From Rhizobium sp. 16-449-1b (lineage in GTDB: Bacteria > Pseudomonadota > Alphaproteobacteria > Rhizobiales > Rhizobiaceae), in the NCBI RefSeq assembly GCF_017741935.1, contig NZ_JAGHMH010000011.1, forward strand, positions 16,059 to 80,058: a stretch of DNA of 64,000 nucleotides. Reading direction: 5' to 3'. This document shows, piece by piece, positions 46,267-56,263 of the stretch (positions are counted from its first letter, which is position 1; every line of letters starts with the position of its first letter). A program made the position numbers and the translations under genes. Under the pieces are notes generated by a model. The model did not search any database. It saw only the letters and a program-made list of their open reading frames with translations, and was not told the DNA's origin.

Positions 46267-48013
46267 AACCGCCGCCACGCTCTCGCTTCGCTCGCTTCTC
46301 AATTGCGTTGCACGCGAATACTCCGACATCGCCAGCTGGAAAAACGGTGCAGGTGGCTTGTCGTTCGTCATCGCTTTTCCGAAAACGGGCGGCACTCTAT
46401 CCGTGCCGGTGCTCTATCGCTCGGCAACGGGTCATCACCTCTTCGGTGACGAAACCAGCCTGACGGAAGCTGGCGCGAAGCGCAGCCTGACGTCTACCGA
46501 AGCCGCCGATCTCATCGTCGAGCGTCTGGAGCCGGGTGACGCCGCCAAGGATGGGCGAGAAGATCTTCTGAACCGCCTGCGATCCAGCCGACGCCTGATC
46601 GCGCAGGCGCTGGATGCGCGCCAGGGCGATCTCGCGAGCCTTGCTGGAAGCCACGTGACGTTCATCGAGGCCGAGCAAGGGCTGATTGCCGGCCACGGCG
46701 TCCACCCTTGCCCAAAGAGCCGCGAGGGTATGAATGAAGCGCAATCACGCCGCTATTCGCCGGAATTCGCCGCCGGTTTCGCGCTGCGCTGGTTCGCCGT
46801 CGATCGGCGCGTCGCCCATGGCGGTCACTCAGCCGGCTCGCCGGCGCCGGAAGCATGGATCGATCAGGCATGCGGAGCGGAACTCGAGGGCATTCGTGCG
46901 CGGTTCCCAGCCGACAACTACGCGCTGCTGCCGGTTCATCCCTGGCAGGCCGATCACATGCTTGCCGATCCTGACGTGGCCGCGTTGGTAGAGAAGGGGT
47001 TGATCGTCGATTGCGGCGAAGCCGGTGGCCTGTGGTATCCGACATCATCGGTACGCACGCTCTACCGGCCGGACGCTCCCTTCATGCTGAAGCTCTCGCT
47101 CGGTGTCGGGATCACCAATTCGGTGCGCGTCAATCTCGCCCGTGAGCTTCTGCGCGGGGACGATATGTATCGCTTCCGGGCGAGCCCGCTGTGGCAGGAT
47201 TTTCAGAGCCGCTATCCCGGCCTGACGCTGATCCCGGATCCTGCTTATCTCGGTGTCACCTCCAGCGGAGAGGTCATCGACGGGCTTTCGGTGTCGATGC
47301 GCGAAAATCCTTTCCACGGTGCTGGAGCTGAGCGCAATGTCAGCCTCTTCGCATCGCTTTGCGAGCATCTGCCCGAACGCGGAAGCCGGCTCGGAGCCTT
47401 GATGCGCGATGTAGCGGCCAGGGAAGGGCGACCGCTGGACGAAGCGGCGACCGCGTGGTTCGAGCGTTTCCTCACCGTGTTCGTGCGGCCGGTCTTCGCG
47501 CTCTATCTGAAATTCGGCATCGCCATGGAAGCGCATCAGCAGAACATGCTGATCGAGATCGAGGACGGCTATCCCATCGGAACGCTCTACCGCGATAATC
47601 AGGGCTTCTTCCATCACCACCGCGGCCACGAGGCACTGGTCAAGGTGCTTCCCGAGCTGGGCATCGCCAGCGAATCCGTCTTCGGGGAAGAGCCGGTCGA
47701 CGAGCGCCTGCTCTATTACGCCTTCATCAATTCGACGCTTGGAATGATCGGGGCGCTTGGTCGTGAAGGTCTCGTCGACGAGGCCGTGCTCCTGGCCATG
47801 CTGCGTGCGGAGTTGCAGTCGTTGCATGATGCCGAAGGCGGCCAATCCGAGCTCGTCGCCAAGATGCTGGCGCCGACCCTGCTCACCAAGGGCAACCTTA
47901 GAACCCGGTTTGCGCAGATGGACGAGCTGGTCGGACCGCTTGAGACGCAATCGGTCTATCTGGCGCTGGACAACCCTTTGGCCGAGCGGACACGGGAGCT
48001 GGCCTATGCTTGA
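46256..48013 (+). CDS. rhbC: Siderophore synthetase, IucA/IucC (NIS) family
   Basis: A 585-aa NRPS-independent siderophore synthetase that, by analogy with rhizobactin 1021, joins citrate to an N-hydroxylated, acylated diaminopropane with ATP. Family blocks are '[26 protein letters not shown]' region near 135-160, '[13 protein letters not shown]' (about 222) and '[10 protein letters not shown]', then '[17 protein letters not shown]'-like '[20 protein letters not shown]' (about 417). The ATG lies inside the end of rhbB, so translation is coupled. Its stop overlaps rhbD. Confidence 0.94.
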   Translation: MQAETAATLSLRSLLNCVAREYSDIASWKNGAGGLSFVIAFPKTGGTLSVPVLYRSATGHHLFGDETSLTEAGAKRSLTSTEAADLIVERLEPGDAAKDGREDLLNRLRSSRRLIAQALDARQGDLASLAGSHVTFIEAEQGLIAGHGVHPCPKSREGMNEAQSRRYSPEFAAGFALRWFAVDRRVAHGGHSAGSPAPEAWIDQACGAELEGIRARFPADNYALLPVHPWQADHMLADPDVAALVEKGLIVDCGEAGGLWYPTSSVRTLYRPDAPFMLKLSLGVGITNSVRVNLARELLRGDDMYRFRASPLWQDFQSRYPGLTLIPDPAYLGVTSSGEVIDGLSVSMRENPFHGAGAERNVSLFASLCEHLPERGSRLGALMRDVAAREGRPLDEAATAWFERFLTVFVRPVFALYLKFGIAMEAHQQNMLIEIEDGYPIGTLYRDNQGFFHHHRGHEALVKVLPELGIASESVFGEEPVDERLLYYAFINSTLGMIGALGREGLVDEAVLLAMLRAELQSLHDAEGGQSELVAKMLAPTLLTKGNLRTRFAQMDELVGPLETQSVYLALDNPLAERTRELAYA

Positions 48014-48596
48014 TACCGCGCGGCGGGACGCCGATTTCGCCTATTCACGCTACGACCCCGATATCGGACGCACGGTCAGTTTCCGGTTGCTCGACAAGGC
48101 CACGGATCTCGAGCTGCTGTGGCGCTGGATGAACCAGGCGCATGTGGTCCCGCAATGGAAGATGGCCAAGCCGATCGAGGAGATCGCGCGCTACATCGAC
48201 ACCAATCTCGCCGATCCGCATCAGGACCCTTACATTGGCCTGATCGATGGCGAGCCGATGAGCTATTGGGAGGCCTACTGGGCCAAGGACGACATTCTCG
48301 GCCGCCATTATGCGGCCGAGGACAAGGATCGCGGCTGGCATATGCTGGTGGGGGAACCCGCCTTCTTCGGTCGCGGCGTTGCCCCGGCGATCATCCGGGC
48401 CTTCACGCGCTACCTGTTTCTCGACGACCCCGCGACCACCAAGGTGGTTGGTGAACCGAGTGTGGCGGCGCGCCGGCTGCTTCGCTACGCGCCCGCCTGC
48501 GCCTTCGAGGAGCAGGGCGAGATCGACCTTCCCGACAAGCGGGCGAAACTGATGTTTTGCCATCGCGACCGTTTCACACAGCAGTTTGGATTGTGA
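48006..48596 (+). CDS. rhbD: Siderophore N-acetyltransferase, AlcB/IucB-like GNAT
   Basis: A 196-aa acetyltransferase that in the rhizobactin pathway acetylates N-hydroxy-diaminopropane. Family marks are '[13 protein letters not shown]' (about 37-49), '[14 protein letters not shown]' (about 82), '[17 protein letters not shown]' and '[15 protein letters not shown]', with 'LPDKRAKLM' near the end. ATG 48006 overlaps the end of rhbC; a longer upstream frame is not a real start. A paralogue with an N-terminal extension lies at 55196. Confidence 0.93.
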   Translation: MLDTARRDADFAYSRYDPDIGRTVSFRLLDKATDLELLWRWMNQAHVVPQWKMAKPIEEIARYIDTNLADPHQDPYIGLIDGEPMSYWEAYWAKDDILGRHYAAEDKDRGWHMLVGEPAFFGRGVAPAIIRAFTRYLFLDDPATTKVVGEPSVAARRLLRYAPACAFEEQGEIDLPDKRAKLMFCHRDRFTQQFGL

Positions 48597-48597
48597 C

Positions 48598-49956
48598 ATG
48601 ACCCCACTCGATATCACCGGCATCGGCATCGGGCCGTTCAATCTCGGTCTGGCCGCACTCGTCTCGTCGAACGAGACGCTCGACGGCGTCTTCCTGGAGA
48701 AGAAGCCGGCCTTCCGCTGGCACGAAGGGCTGATCCTTCCCGGCACGACGCTGCAGGTTCCCTTCATGGCCGATCTCGTGACGATGGCCGATCCGACGCA
48801 CCCCTTGAGCTTCCTCAACTACCTCGCGGCTCACGACCGGCTCTACAGGTTCTATTTCTATGAGAACTTCATGATCCCGCGCGAGGAATACGACCATTAT
48901 TGCCGCTGGGCCTCCCAGCGCCTGTCGTCCTGCCGTTTCGGCGAGGAGGTGACGGAAGTGATCTATCGCCGGGATCTCGAACTCTTCATGGTCGAGACGA
49001 CGAACGAGGCCGGCAAGACACGCCGCTATGACAGCCGCAACATCGCGCTCGGCATCGGCACGGTACCGCAGATGCCCGAATGGGCGCGCTTGAAAGCGCG
49101 TGCGCCGATTATGCATTCAAGCGAGTTCGGCAAGCGCCGCGCCGAGCTTGCAAAGCGCCGCCGCATCACGGTGGTCGGTTCCGGCCAGAGTGCGGCCGAA
49201 TGCGTGCTGGCGCTCTTCAACGACCTGACGCCGGAGGCGGTTGCCGCTGGTGCATCGATCCACTGGATCACCCGCTCGCCGGGCTTCTTCCCGATGGAAT
49301 ACTCGAAGCTCGGCCTTGAGTATTTCACGCCCGACTACATGCACCACTTCCATCGCCTTCAGCCGGACAAGCGTCGGCAGATCGTGGCAAGCCAGGACCT
49401 GCTGCATAAGGGCATCAGTTTCTCGACGATCGGCGAGATTTTCGATCTGCTCTACCACCGCTCGGCGGCCGGCAAGAACCCGGGACTGACGCTTGCCTCC
49501 AATTGCGCTGTCGAGACGTTGGACGCGGAGCCGCGCGGCTTCAGGCTCGGCATCCGGCATAACGAACTCGATGAGCGGGCCACCATCGAAACCGATGCGG
49601 TCGTTGTCGCGACCGGCTACCGACACGCATGGCCGGCATGGCTCGAGGCGCTGAAAGGCGGCGTCTTGAAGACCTGCGACCGTGGCGATCTGATCGTCGG
49701 CGAAGACTTCAGGGCCGAACGGGCGGATGGCGGGCCAGGCTCGGTCTTCGTCCAGAACGCCGAGACGTTCCATCACGGGGTAGGGGCACCCGATCTTGGC
49801 CTGGGTGCATTTCGCAACGCCGCGATCGTCAACCAGCTACTCGGTCACGAACGCTATCGCGTGAAGACCAATGCCGCATTCCAGAATTTCGGTTTGCCCC
49901 AAGGCGCGCTGAGCACAGCAGACATTTCGGGAGATCTCTATGCACAAGCCTCTTAA
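48598..49956 (+). CDS. rhbE: Diamine N-hydroxylase (lysine/ornithine N-monooxygenase family)
   Basis: A 452-aa FAD/NADPH-dependent N-monooxygenase that hydroxylates 1,3-diaminopropane. The FAD site opens at 'GIGIGPFNLGLAALV' (about 7-21); the NADPH site is 'RRRITVVGSGQSAAECVLAL' (about 192-211); 'VVVATGYRHAWPAWLE' (about 338) is the C-terminal ATGY motif. ATG 48598 follows the rhbD stop by 1 nt; a TTG 12 nt upstream is the alternative. It overlaps rhbF by 17 nt. Confidence 0.94.
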   Translation: MTPLDITGIGIGPFNLGLAALVSSNETLDGVFLEKKPAFRWHEGLILPGTTLQVPFMADLVTMADPTHPLSFLNYLAAHDRLYRFYFYENFMIPREEYDHYCRWASQRLSSCRFGEEVTEVIYRRDLELFMVETTNEAGKTRRYDSRNIALGIGTVPQMPEWARLKARAPIMHSSEFGKRRAELAKRRRITVVGSGQSAAECVLALFNDLTPEAVAAGASIHWITRSPGFFPMEYSKLGLEYFTPDYMHHFHRLQPDKRRQIVASQDLLHKGISFSTIGEIFDLLYHRSAAGKNPGLTLASNCAVETLDAEPRGFRLGIRHNELDERATIETDAVVVATGYRHAWPAWLEALKGGVLKTCDRGDLIVGEDFRAERADGGPGSVFVQNAETFHHGVGAPDLGLGAFRNAAIVNQLLGHERYRVKTNAAFQNFGLPQGALSTADISGDLYAQAS

Positions 49957-51745
49957 CAACACCGTTCCCTCGGCTTTTTCCGCGCAGGTCTGGCAGCTTG
50001 CTGCCTCGCGCCTGCTTGCCAAGGTGATCGAAGAATTCGCCTATGAGCGCGTCTTCGATGCTGTCGCTGAAAAGCCGGGACATTATCGCGTTGATATCGG
50101 AACGGTGAGCATCCGCTTCCGCGCCAAACGCTATGTTTTCGATAATCTCTCGGTCGAGCCGGACAGCATCGTCAGGCATGACGGCGGGGTCGCCACGCCG
50201 ATCTCCGATCCGCTGGCCTTCTGCGCCGAGTTCCTGCCGCAGCTCGGCGTGAAGCCGATGACCGTCGCGCATTTCATCAAGGAGCTCGGCAATACGCTGG
50301 TATCGGATGCCCATATCGTTGCCAGCGCCGACAAGACCGCGGCGGACCTTGCGGAGCTTGATGACATCAGGATGGAAGGCGAGACGACGGGCCATCCGTG
50401 GGTCACGGTAAGCAAGGGACGCATCGGCCTCGGCTATCAGGACTATCTCGCCTACACACCGGAAAACCGCACCCCGACAACCATCCTTTGGCTCGGCGTC
50501 AGCAAGGAGCGCGCCTCTTTCGTCGCTGAGAAAGGGCTGACCAACGAACATCTGGTAGGGGAGGCCGTCGGCGCGGCCCGTTATCGCGAGTTCATGGACA
50601 CGCTCAAGGCCGGCGGCGGCTCTGCCGAAACGCATTCGGTCATGCCCGTGCATCCATGGCAGTGGGATCACATGATCGTGCCGCACTTCGCCGCCGACAT
50701 CGCGGCTGGCCATATCGTCTATCTCGGCCAGGGCGACGATCTCTATCTGCCGCAGCAATCGGTGAGAACGCTATCGAACGTCACGCGGCCGCAGGCCTCG
50801 ACGCTGAAGCTATGCATGACGATCCTGAATACCGCCGTCTACCGCGGCATTCCGGGCAAGCGCGCGCTGACGGCAGCGCCACTGACGACCTGGCTGGACG
50901 GGTTGCTCGAGCGCGACAGCTTCCTGCGTGACGAGTGCGGATTGGTGCTGCTCGGAGAGCGGGCCGGCATGCACTACGTGCACCCGCAATTCTCGAAGGT
51001 GGATGGTGCGCCGTATCAGTTCAACGAAATGCTCGGTTGCCTTTGGCGCGATAGCCTCGCGGGGCATCTGAAGGACGGCGAGACAGGCATCCCTCTCGCT
51101 GGCCTGCTGCATGCGGGGGCGGACGGGCGGCCAGTCATCGAAGCGCTGGCCGACAAGGCAGGGCTATCGGTGGAAGCGTGGATGGCGCGGTTCTTCGACG
51201 TCGTCATCCCGCCGGTCTTCCATCTGCTTGCCAAGCACGGGCTGGCGTTTTCGGCGCATGGCCAGAACGCCACCCTGATCCTGAAGAACGGCCGGCCGGA
51301 GCGTCTTGCGCTGCGCGATTTCATCGATGACGTCATCGTCTGCGACCTCGATTTCCCCGAAACCGCAAGCCTGCCGGACGAGGTGAAAGCGGTGCTCCTG
51401 AAGCTTCCTGCCGATTTCCTCGTGCACTTCATCCAGACGACGCTCTTCATCTGCGTCTTCCGCTACATCTCGGTGCTGCTCGATCAGCGCACGGGTCTGT
51501 CGGAAAACACGTTCTGGAGCTTGGCGCGCGACAGCGTGCTGCGCTACCAGAAGCGCTTCCCCGATCTTGCCGATCGCTTCGCGGCATTCGATCTCTTCGG
51601 CGACGAATATCCGCGCCTGTGCCTCAACCGCGTGCGCCTGTTCACGCATGGTTATGCCGACGACGACGAGCGCCCGGTGCCCGATTTCCAGGGCACGGTC
51701 GACAATCCTCTCGTCGTCTTCGAGCGACGCAGCAACGCGGCATAG
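49940..51745 (+). CDS. rhbF: Siderophore synthetase, IucA/IucC (NIS) family (second)
   Basis: A 601-aa second NIS synthetase, thought to complete the citrate dihydroxamate by adding the second acylated diamine. Blocks include 'GHPWVTVSKGRIGLGYQDYL' (about 152), 'VMPVHPWQWDHMIVPHFA' (about 234), 'QQSVRTLSNVTRPQASTLKL' (about 272) and 'AKHGLAFSAHGQNATLIL' (about 431). Its ATG is preceded by GGGAGA (49929-49934). Last gene of the rhtX-rhb operon; rhrA is convergent after it. Confidence 0.94.
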   Translation: MHKPLNNTVPSAFSAQVWQLAASRLLAKVIEEFAYERVFDAVAEKPGHYRVDIGTVSIRFRAKRYVFDNLSVEPDSIVRHDGGVATPISDPLAFCAEFLPQLGVKPMTVAHFIKELGNTLVSDAHIVASADKTAADLAELDDIRMEGETTGHPWVTVSKGRIGLGYQDYLAYTPENRTPTTILWLGVSKERASFVAEKGLTNEHLVGEAVGAARYREFMDTLKAGGGSAETHSVMPVHPWQWDHMIVPHFAADIAAGHIVYLGQGDDLYLPQQSVRTLSNVTRPQASTLKLCMTILNTAVYRGIPGKRALTAAPLTTWLDGLLERDSFLRDECGLVLLGERAGMHYVHPQFSKVDGAPYQFNEMLGCLWRDSLAGHLKDGETGIPLAGLLHAGADGRPVIEALADKAGLSVEAWMARFFDVVIPPVFHLLAKHGLAFSAHGQNATLILKNGRPERLALRDFIDDVIVCDLDFPETASLPDEVKAVLLKLPADFLVHFIQTTLFICVFRYISVLLDQRTGLSENTFWSLARDSVLRYQKRFPDLADRFAAFDLFGDEYPRLCLNRVRLFTHGYADDDERPVPDFQGTVDNPLVVFERRSNAA

Positions 51746-51798
51746 AGATGAGAACCGACGGCCGGATGTATCCACATCCGGCCGCTTTTGAGATTACA

Positions 51799-52749
51799 TC
51801 AGGCTTCGCGGCCGGCGGCAACCTTGCGCCATTCCGATGGTTTCATGCCGTAGCGATTGCGGAAAGTCCGGTTGAAATAGGACAGGTCGTTGAAGCCGAC
51901 GAGATAGGCAACTTGGCTGATCGGGCGGGTGGCGCCTTCCGCGATAATCATCGTCTTGGCGACCGCAAGGCGCCTTTCCAGCACGTAACGCGAGAAGGTC
52001 GCGCCTTCGCGGCTGAAGAATTTCTGGACGGCGCGTGGCGTGATCCCTTCAGCTTCCGCGACATCGCTGACGGAATAGGTGCCGCTCGCCAGATTCTCCT
52101 CGATTCTCGCCTTGATGGAATCCAGCCGCGTCTGCGGCGCACTTGGCGCCGAACCGTTGCCCATATGCTGGGCGAGAACCGGCAGCAGGTCGTAGAAGTG
52201 CTCCACCATCATGCCGGCGTCCTGTTCGCTGTGATGTTCCTGACGCAGCAGATACCCCGCGTAGTTGGTCAACAGTTGCAGCGGTAGGCATCCGGCGTCG
52301 ATCGGCTTCAGCATCACCGGCTTGAGGAGATCCCGCTTGGCTGCCAGCGAATAGGCGGGCAGGTGGGCGAAATCGAGTCGCCCGCCTTCCGGCAGCACGA
52401 TATCGGTTGGGCCGTCCGCCGGGATAAAGATGACGTCGCTACGCGGCACTATGATCTTGCGCCGTCGGTATCTCAGCTCAAGCGGACCATCCATGGATCG
52501 CAAGATCACCACGCCCGCATCGACCACGCCCTTCGCGGTCAGTGTGAGCAGTGTTCTGGGAAGATAGATCGTCGCCAGGGACAGCGAGACATAGCGCCAG
52601 AACAGGCCTGTCAGACCCGAAAGATCGCCATTTTGTACGGTAATGGTTGCTTCGCCGAGCATGTCGAGAAGGATGCTGCGACACATGATTCTGCTGTCAT
52701 TGTCCGGCAACGACAGCGCTCCCAATTTCAGCGGTCGGATAGTCTCCAT
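51799..52749 (-). CDS. rhrA: AraC-family activator of siderophore genes
   Basis: A 316-aa regulator. An N-terminal cupin-like sensing region (about 1-205) precedes the AraC HTH (about 215-310). The HTH shows 'GTYSVSDVAEAEGITPRAVQKFFSREGATFSRYV' type first helix pair and 'VAYLVGFNDLSYFNRTFRNRYG' as the second, with the family's P-S-E-W end. In S. meliloti RhrA activates rhb and rhtA in iron limitation. It lies between rhbF and rhtA on the minus strand, as in that species. Confidence 0.93.
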   Translation of the reverse strand: METIRPLKLGALSLPDNDSRIMCRSILLDMLGEATITVQNGDLSGLTGLFWRYVSLSLATIYLPRTLLTLTAKGVVDAGVVILRSMDGPLELRYRRRKIIVPRSDVIFIPADGPTDIVLPEGGRLDFAHLPAYSLAAKRDLLKPVMLKPIDAGCLPLQLLTNYAGYLLRQEHHSEQDAGMMVEHFYDLLPVLAQHMGNGSAPSAPQTRLDSIKARIEENLASGTYSVSDVAEAEGITPRAVQKFFSREGATFSRYVLERRLAVAKTMIIAEGATRPISQVAYLVGFNDLSYFNRTFRNRYGMKPSEWRKVAAGREA

Positions 52750-52837
52750 GGGGCCTTGGCTTTCCTGTTGCTGTTCGCGTCAGTCCAAATGAGGTTCGCC
52801 CTGATCCAAGCGGCTCGCAGCCTTACCCCATAAAACA

Positions 52838-52852
52838 TGACTTAAATAGTCT
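52838..52852 (+). promoter_or_regulatory. Candidate iron-responsive box upstream of rhtA
   Basis: TGACTTAAATAGTCT contains the short inverted repeat GACT-TAAAT-AGTC and matches the block upstream of rhtX at 41981 in 11 of 15 positions. It lies between the divergent rhrA (start 52749) and rhtA (start 52919) and could serve both. RirA-type or RhrA-type binding is an inference. Confidence 0.5.
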
Positions 52853-52918
52853 TCTATTGAAAAAATTGGAGCCGTTGAACGCGGTTCCGAAATTGATTTT
52901 ATTGTTTTGGGGGCATGA

Positions 52919-55177
52919 ATGGGTAGAATTAGACAGCGCGGCATTTTACTTTGCGCGGTGGCGGGCAGTGTAAGCTGGGGCGTCGGCGCAATCGCGCAGG
53001 AACGGCCGCAGTCTGAGGCAACGGAGAACAAGACACAAGGCTCCACGACGCTGCTTGAGACCATTGTGGTAACGGGTACGCGCTCGCCGCAGCAGATTTC
53101 CGAGACCGCCAAGACGATCTATGTCGTCACCTCCGAGGATATCGAGTTCGAAGCGCGTTCGGGCAAGAGCCTGCAGCAGATCCTCGCCGACACTGTTCCA
53201 AGCTTTGATCCCGCAAGCGAGGGCGCGAGAACCTCCTATGGACAAAACCTTCGTGGGCGAACGGCACTTATCCTGATCGACGGCGTGTCGATGAACTCGG
53301 CGCGTTCGCTCAGCCGGCAGTTCGATTCCATCGATCCCTTCAACATCCAGCGTATCGAGGTCTTGTCAGGTGCGACGTCGATCTATGGCGGCAACGCGAC
53401 CGGTGGTGTCATCAACATCATCACCAAGAAGGGCAAGGATGCCGCTCCCGGCCTGCATGGCGAAGGCACCGTCGGCCTTGGCGGCGGCTTCCAGGGCAGC
53501 AAGGATTTCGACCGCAATGCCGGCGGCGCGATCACCTATAACAGCGACGACTGGGACGCTCGTTTCTCGATCTCCGGCAACAAGACCGGCGCCTATTACG
53601 ACGGCACCGGTACGATGGTCGTGCCCGATATCACGCAGACGTCGACGGCCTTCAACGAGCGTCTCGACATCATGGGTTCGGTTGGCTTCCAGATCGACAA
53701 TGACAGGCGCCTCGAGCTCTCCGGCCAGTATTTCGACAGCAAGCAGGAATCCGAATACGGCCTTTATTACGGCCCCTTCTTCGCAGCACTTTCCAATCCG
53801 GATCTCTTCGAAACGCGGCCTGGCTACCAGTCGGATTTCAATCCGGAAACGCGCCGCTCGATGTTCAACGTCACCTATACCGATGAGGACTTTCTGGGCC
53901 AGCAGCTGTTGCTCCAGGGCGCGTTCCGCAGCGAGCGGCTGAAGTTCAACCCGTTCCCGTCCTCAAGCGCATTCACCGGCTCGTATTTCGCTGGGAGCTC
54001 GCAGGACACCGACTATTACAGCATCAAGGCGGCGCTGGTCGCCGAGCCGACGGATAACCTGAAGATCACCTATGGCATCGACGCCGATCGTGACAGCTTC
54101 ACATCACGTCAGAACGTCTTCGACCTTCTGACCGCGGCAACGACCGGCGGCCTGAATTTCGAAACAATGGGCGTGACGGGTCTGTATCCCGACATCGACG
54201 TATCGACGATCGCCGGCTTCGTGGAAGCCTCCTACGAGGCGACTGACCGGCTGACCCTCAATGGCGGCCTTCGCTACCAGTTCGTGAACACCGAGGTCTC
54301 GGATTTTGTTGGTGCCGCGCAGCAGGTCGCGATCCTTCAGGGTCGCGCGAGGTCAGCCGCGGCGATTCCCGGCGGAGAGGTGAGCTATGATGCGCTTCTG
54401 GTCAACGCCGGCGTCACATACGAACTCACGCCGGATCAGCAGGTGTATGCCAATTTCAGCCAGGGCTTCGAGTTGCCTGATCCCGGCAAATACTACGGTG
54501 TCGGCAGCTATACCCTTGCCGGCGGCATTTTCAGCCTGAACAACAGCGTCAATGTCGGATCGTCTGCACTTGAGGCCATCAAGACCAACTCCTTCGAAGT
54601 TGGCTACCGCCTGGACGATGGCACCTACAGCCTTGAGACCGCGGCATATTACTCGTTCTCCGATCGCTCCATCGAGCTCAACAGAACCACGCTTGCCGTC
54701 GATGTGCTCGATCGCGAACGGCGGGTCTACGGGATCGAAGCCAAGGCCGGCGTCAAGCTCGATCATGGTTTCGATGTCGGCGCGCTCGGCCAATGGGTGA
54801 AGACCGAGGTCAAGGGCGACAACGGCTGGGAAAACGACACGATCGGCACGGCCAGTGTTTCGAAGCTTGGCGGCTATGTCGGCTGGAGCAATGATGAGCT
54901 GAAGCTCCGCTTCTCCGGTCAGCACGTATTCAGCCTGACGGATGCCGACGACTTCAAGATCGATGGCTACACGCTGTTCGATCTTCTGGGCAGCTATACG
55001 TTCGAAAACACCGACACCACGATCAACTTCGGGATCCAGAACGTCTTCGACACGGATTACACGACCATCTGGGGTTCGCGGGCCAAGGCGCTCTACGGTG
55101 CGCTCGCCGACGAATCCGTGTTCGATTATCACGGTCGCGGTCGCACCTTCGCGGTCTCGTTGACCAAGATATTCTGA
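52919..55177 (+). CDS. rhtA: TonB-dependent outer-membrane receptor for ferric siderophore
   Basis: A 752-aa outer-membrane receptor. A signal peptide of about 25 residues ends 'GAIAQERPQ'. The TonB box region is near residue 43 ('TLLETIVVTGTRS'). The plug domain (about 50-160) holds 'RGRTALILIDGVSMNSARS' and 'RIEVLSGATSIYGGNATGGVINIITKKG'-type blocks. The 22-strand barrel ends in an aromatic residue ('AVSLTKIF'), as needed for outer-membrane assembly. ATG 52919 has GGGGG 5 nt upstream. By place and order it is the rhizobactin receptor. Confidence 0.94.
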   Translation: MGRIRQRGILLCAVAGSVSWGVGAIAQERPQSEATENKTQGSTTLLETIVVTGTRSPQQISETAKTIYVVTSEDIEFEARSGKSLQQILADTVPSFDPASEGARTSYGQNLRGRTALILIDGVSMNSARSLSRQFDSIDPFNIQRIEVLSGATSIYGGNATGGVINIITKKGKDAAPGLHGEGTVGLGGGFQGSKDFDRNAGGAITYNSDDWDARFSISGNKTGAYYDGTGTMVVPDITQTSTAFNERLDIMGSVGFQIDNDRRLELSGQYFDSKQESEYGLYYGPFFAALSNPDLFETRPGYQSDFNPETRRSMFNVTYTDEDFLGQQLLLQGAFRSERLKFNPFPSSSAFTGSYFAGSSQDTDYYSIKAALVAEPTDNLKITYGIDADRDSFTSRQNVFDLLTAATTGGLNFETMGVTGLYPDIDVSTIAGFVEASYEATDRLTLNGGLRYQFVNTEVSDFVGAAQQVAILQGRARSAAAIPGGEVSYDALLVNAGVTYELTPDQQVYANFSQGFELPDPGKYYGVGSYTLAGGIFSLNNSVNVGSSALEAIKTNSFEVGYRLDDGTYSLETAAYYSFSDRSIELNRTTLAVDVLDRERRVYGIEAKAGVKLDHGFDVGALGQWVKTEVKGDNGWENDTIGTASVSKLGGYVGWSNDELKLRFSGQHVFSLTDADDFKIDGYTLFDLLGSYTFENTDTTINFGIQNVFDTDYTTIWGSRAKALYGALADESVFDYHGRGRTFAVSLTKIF

Positions 55178-55195
55178 TCGGGAGATAGAACCGCT

Positions 55196-56263
55196 TTGCA
55201 ATCGACGCGCATCAAGGATACCGCATCCGAGACGTTTCCCAGCTATCGTTGCTTCTCGCTTGACGCGTGCGGCGGCCTGCGCGTCATCAGGCAAGGATCA
55301 ACTCTCACGGCAAGCGACGAGCGCGGCAACTGCATGACTGTTGCCGCGCACGCAAACGGCCTGACCGGGCCGAAGGCAGACAGCAAACTATCGACAGAAG
55401 ACCACACGCGCTTTCTCAGTGCTCTTTTCGGTTTCGTATTTTCGATGGAACCCGACTGTCTCGCGGTTCACCTTAGCGGAGAGGGCTGGGAGCCTTTTAT
55501 CGGCGGCCTATCCGCGATCGGTGGCCACTTCGACGCGGCCGGTGCAAGCGTGCGAGCGGATATGTTCTGGCAGGCCGCGCGCCTCTGGAGCCCGACGCAA
55601 GCTGTTCCTTATCCGCGGCACGATGTCTATGACGGCCGAACCTTCCACCCGTTGCGTCCGCCGAAGCCAAGCGGACGCGTCTATGCGCGCTTCATTCCCT
55701 GGCTTGGCGGCGAACTGACGCTCGATGTCGCAACGCTTAGCGACCTGCCTGACGTTCACCGATGGATGAACCAGCCGCGCGTCAACGAATTCTGGCAGGA
55801 GGCCGGCGACGAGCTTCGTCATCGTCGATATCTCGAAGGTATGTTCGCGGATCCGCATATCATCCCTCTGATTGCGCGCTTCGAAGGCCGTTCGTTCGGA
55901 TATTTCGAGGTCTACTGGGCCAAGGAGGACCTGATCGGCCCCTTCTGCGCGGCAGGCGATTACGATCGGGGATGCCACGTCATCATTGGCGAGGAGGCCT
56001 GCCGCGGCCGCGCCTGGTTTACGGCGTGGCTGCCCTCGCTGTTGCACTTCATGTTTCTGGACGATCCGCGTACCGAGCGCATCGTCCAGGAGCCGCAGGC
56101 CGATCACCACCGCCAGCTCCGCAATCTCCAGCGCTCCGGCTTTTCGCGCACCGGTACAGTGGAGCTACCCAACAAACGGGCCGCCATCGTCGAGATATCC
56201 CGCCGGAAATTCTTTTCGGACCGTCTCTGGCATCCCGTCGATGACGAGCGAAAGACCAATTAA
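55196..56263 (+). CDS. AlcB/IucB-type acyltransferase with N-terminal extension, candidate second siderophore acylase
   Basis: A 355-aa protein starting at TTG 55196, 18 bp after rhtA. Residues 1-155 are an extra, poorly recognised region ending in 'VYARFIPWLGG'. Residues 160-345 are a paralogue of RhbD, with the same blocks in the same order: 'HRWMNQPRVNEFWQ', 'FEVYWAKEDLIG', 'DRGCHVIIGEE', 'FLDDPRTERIVQEPQ' and 'LPNKRAAIV'. Rhizobactin 1021 carries one acetyl and one 2-decenoyl group, and a separate acylase has been proposed for the lipid. This gene is a natural candidate for a second acylation. The acyl group cannot be told from sequence. Confidence 0.85.
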   Translation: MQSTRIKDTASETFPSYRCFSLDACGGLRVIRQGSTLTASDERGNCMTVAAHANGLTGPKADSKLSTEDHTRFLSALFGFVFSMEPDCLAVHLSGEGWEPFIGGLSAIGGHFDAAGASVRADMFWQAARLWSPTQAVPYPRHDVYDGRTFHPLRPPKPSGRVYARFIPWLGGELTLDVATLSDLPDVHRWMNQPRVNEFWQEAGDELRHRRYLEGMFADPHIIPLIARFEGRSFGYFEVYWAKEDLIGPFCAAGDYDRGCHVIIGEEACRGRAWFTAWLPSLLHFMFLDDPRTERIVQEPQADHHRQLRNLQRSGFSRTGTVELPNKRAAIVEISRRKFFSDRLWHPVDDERKTN

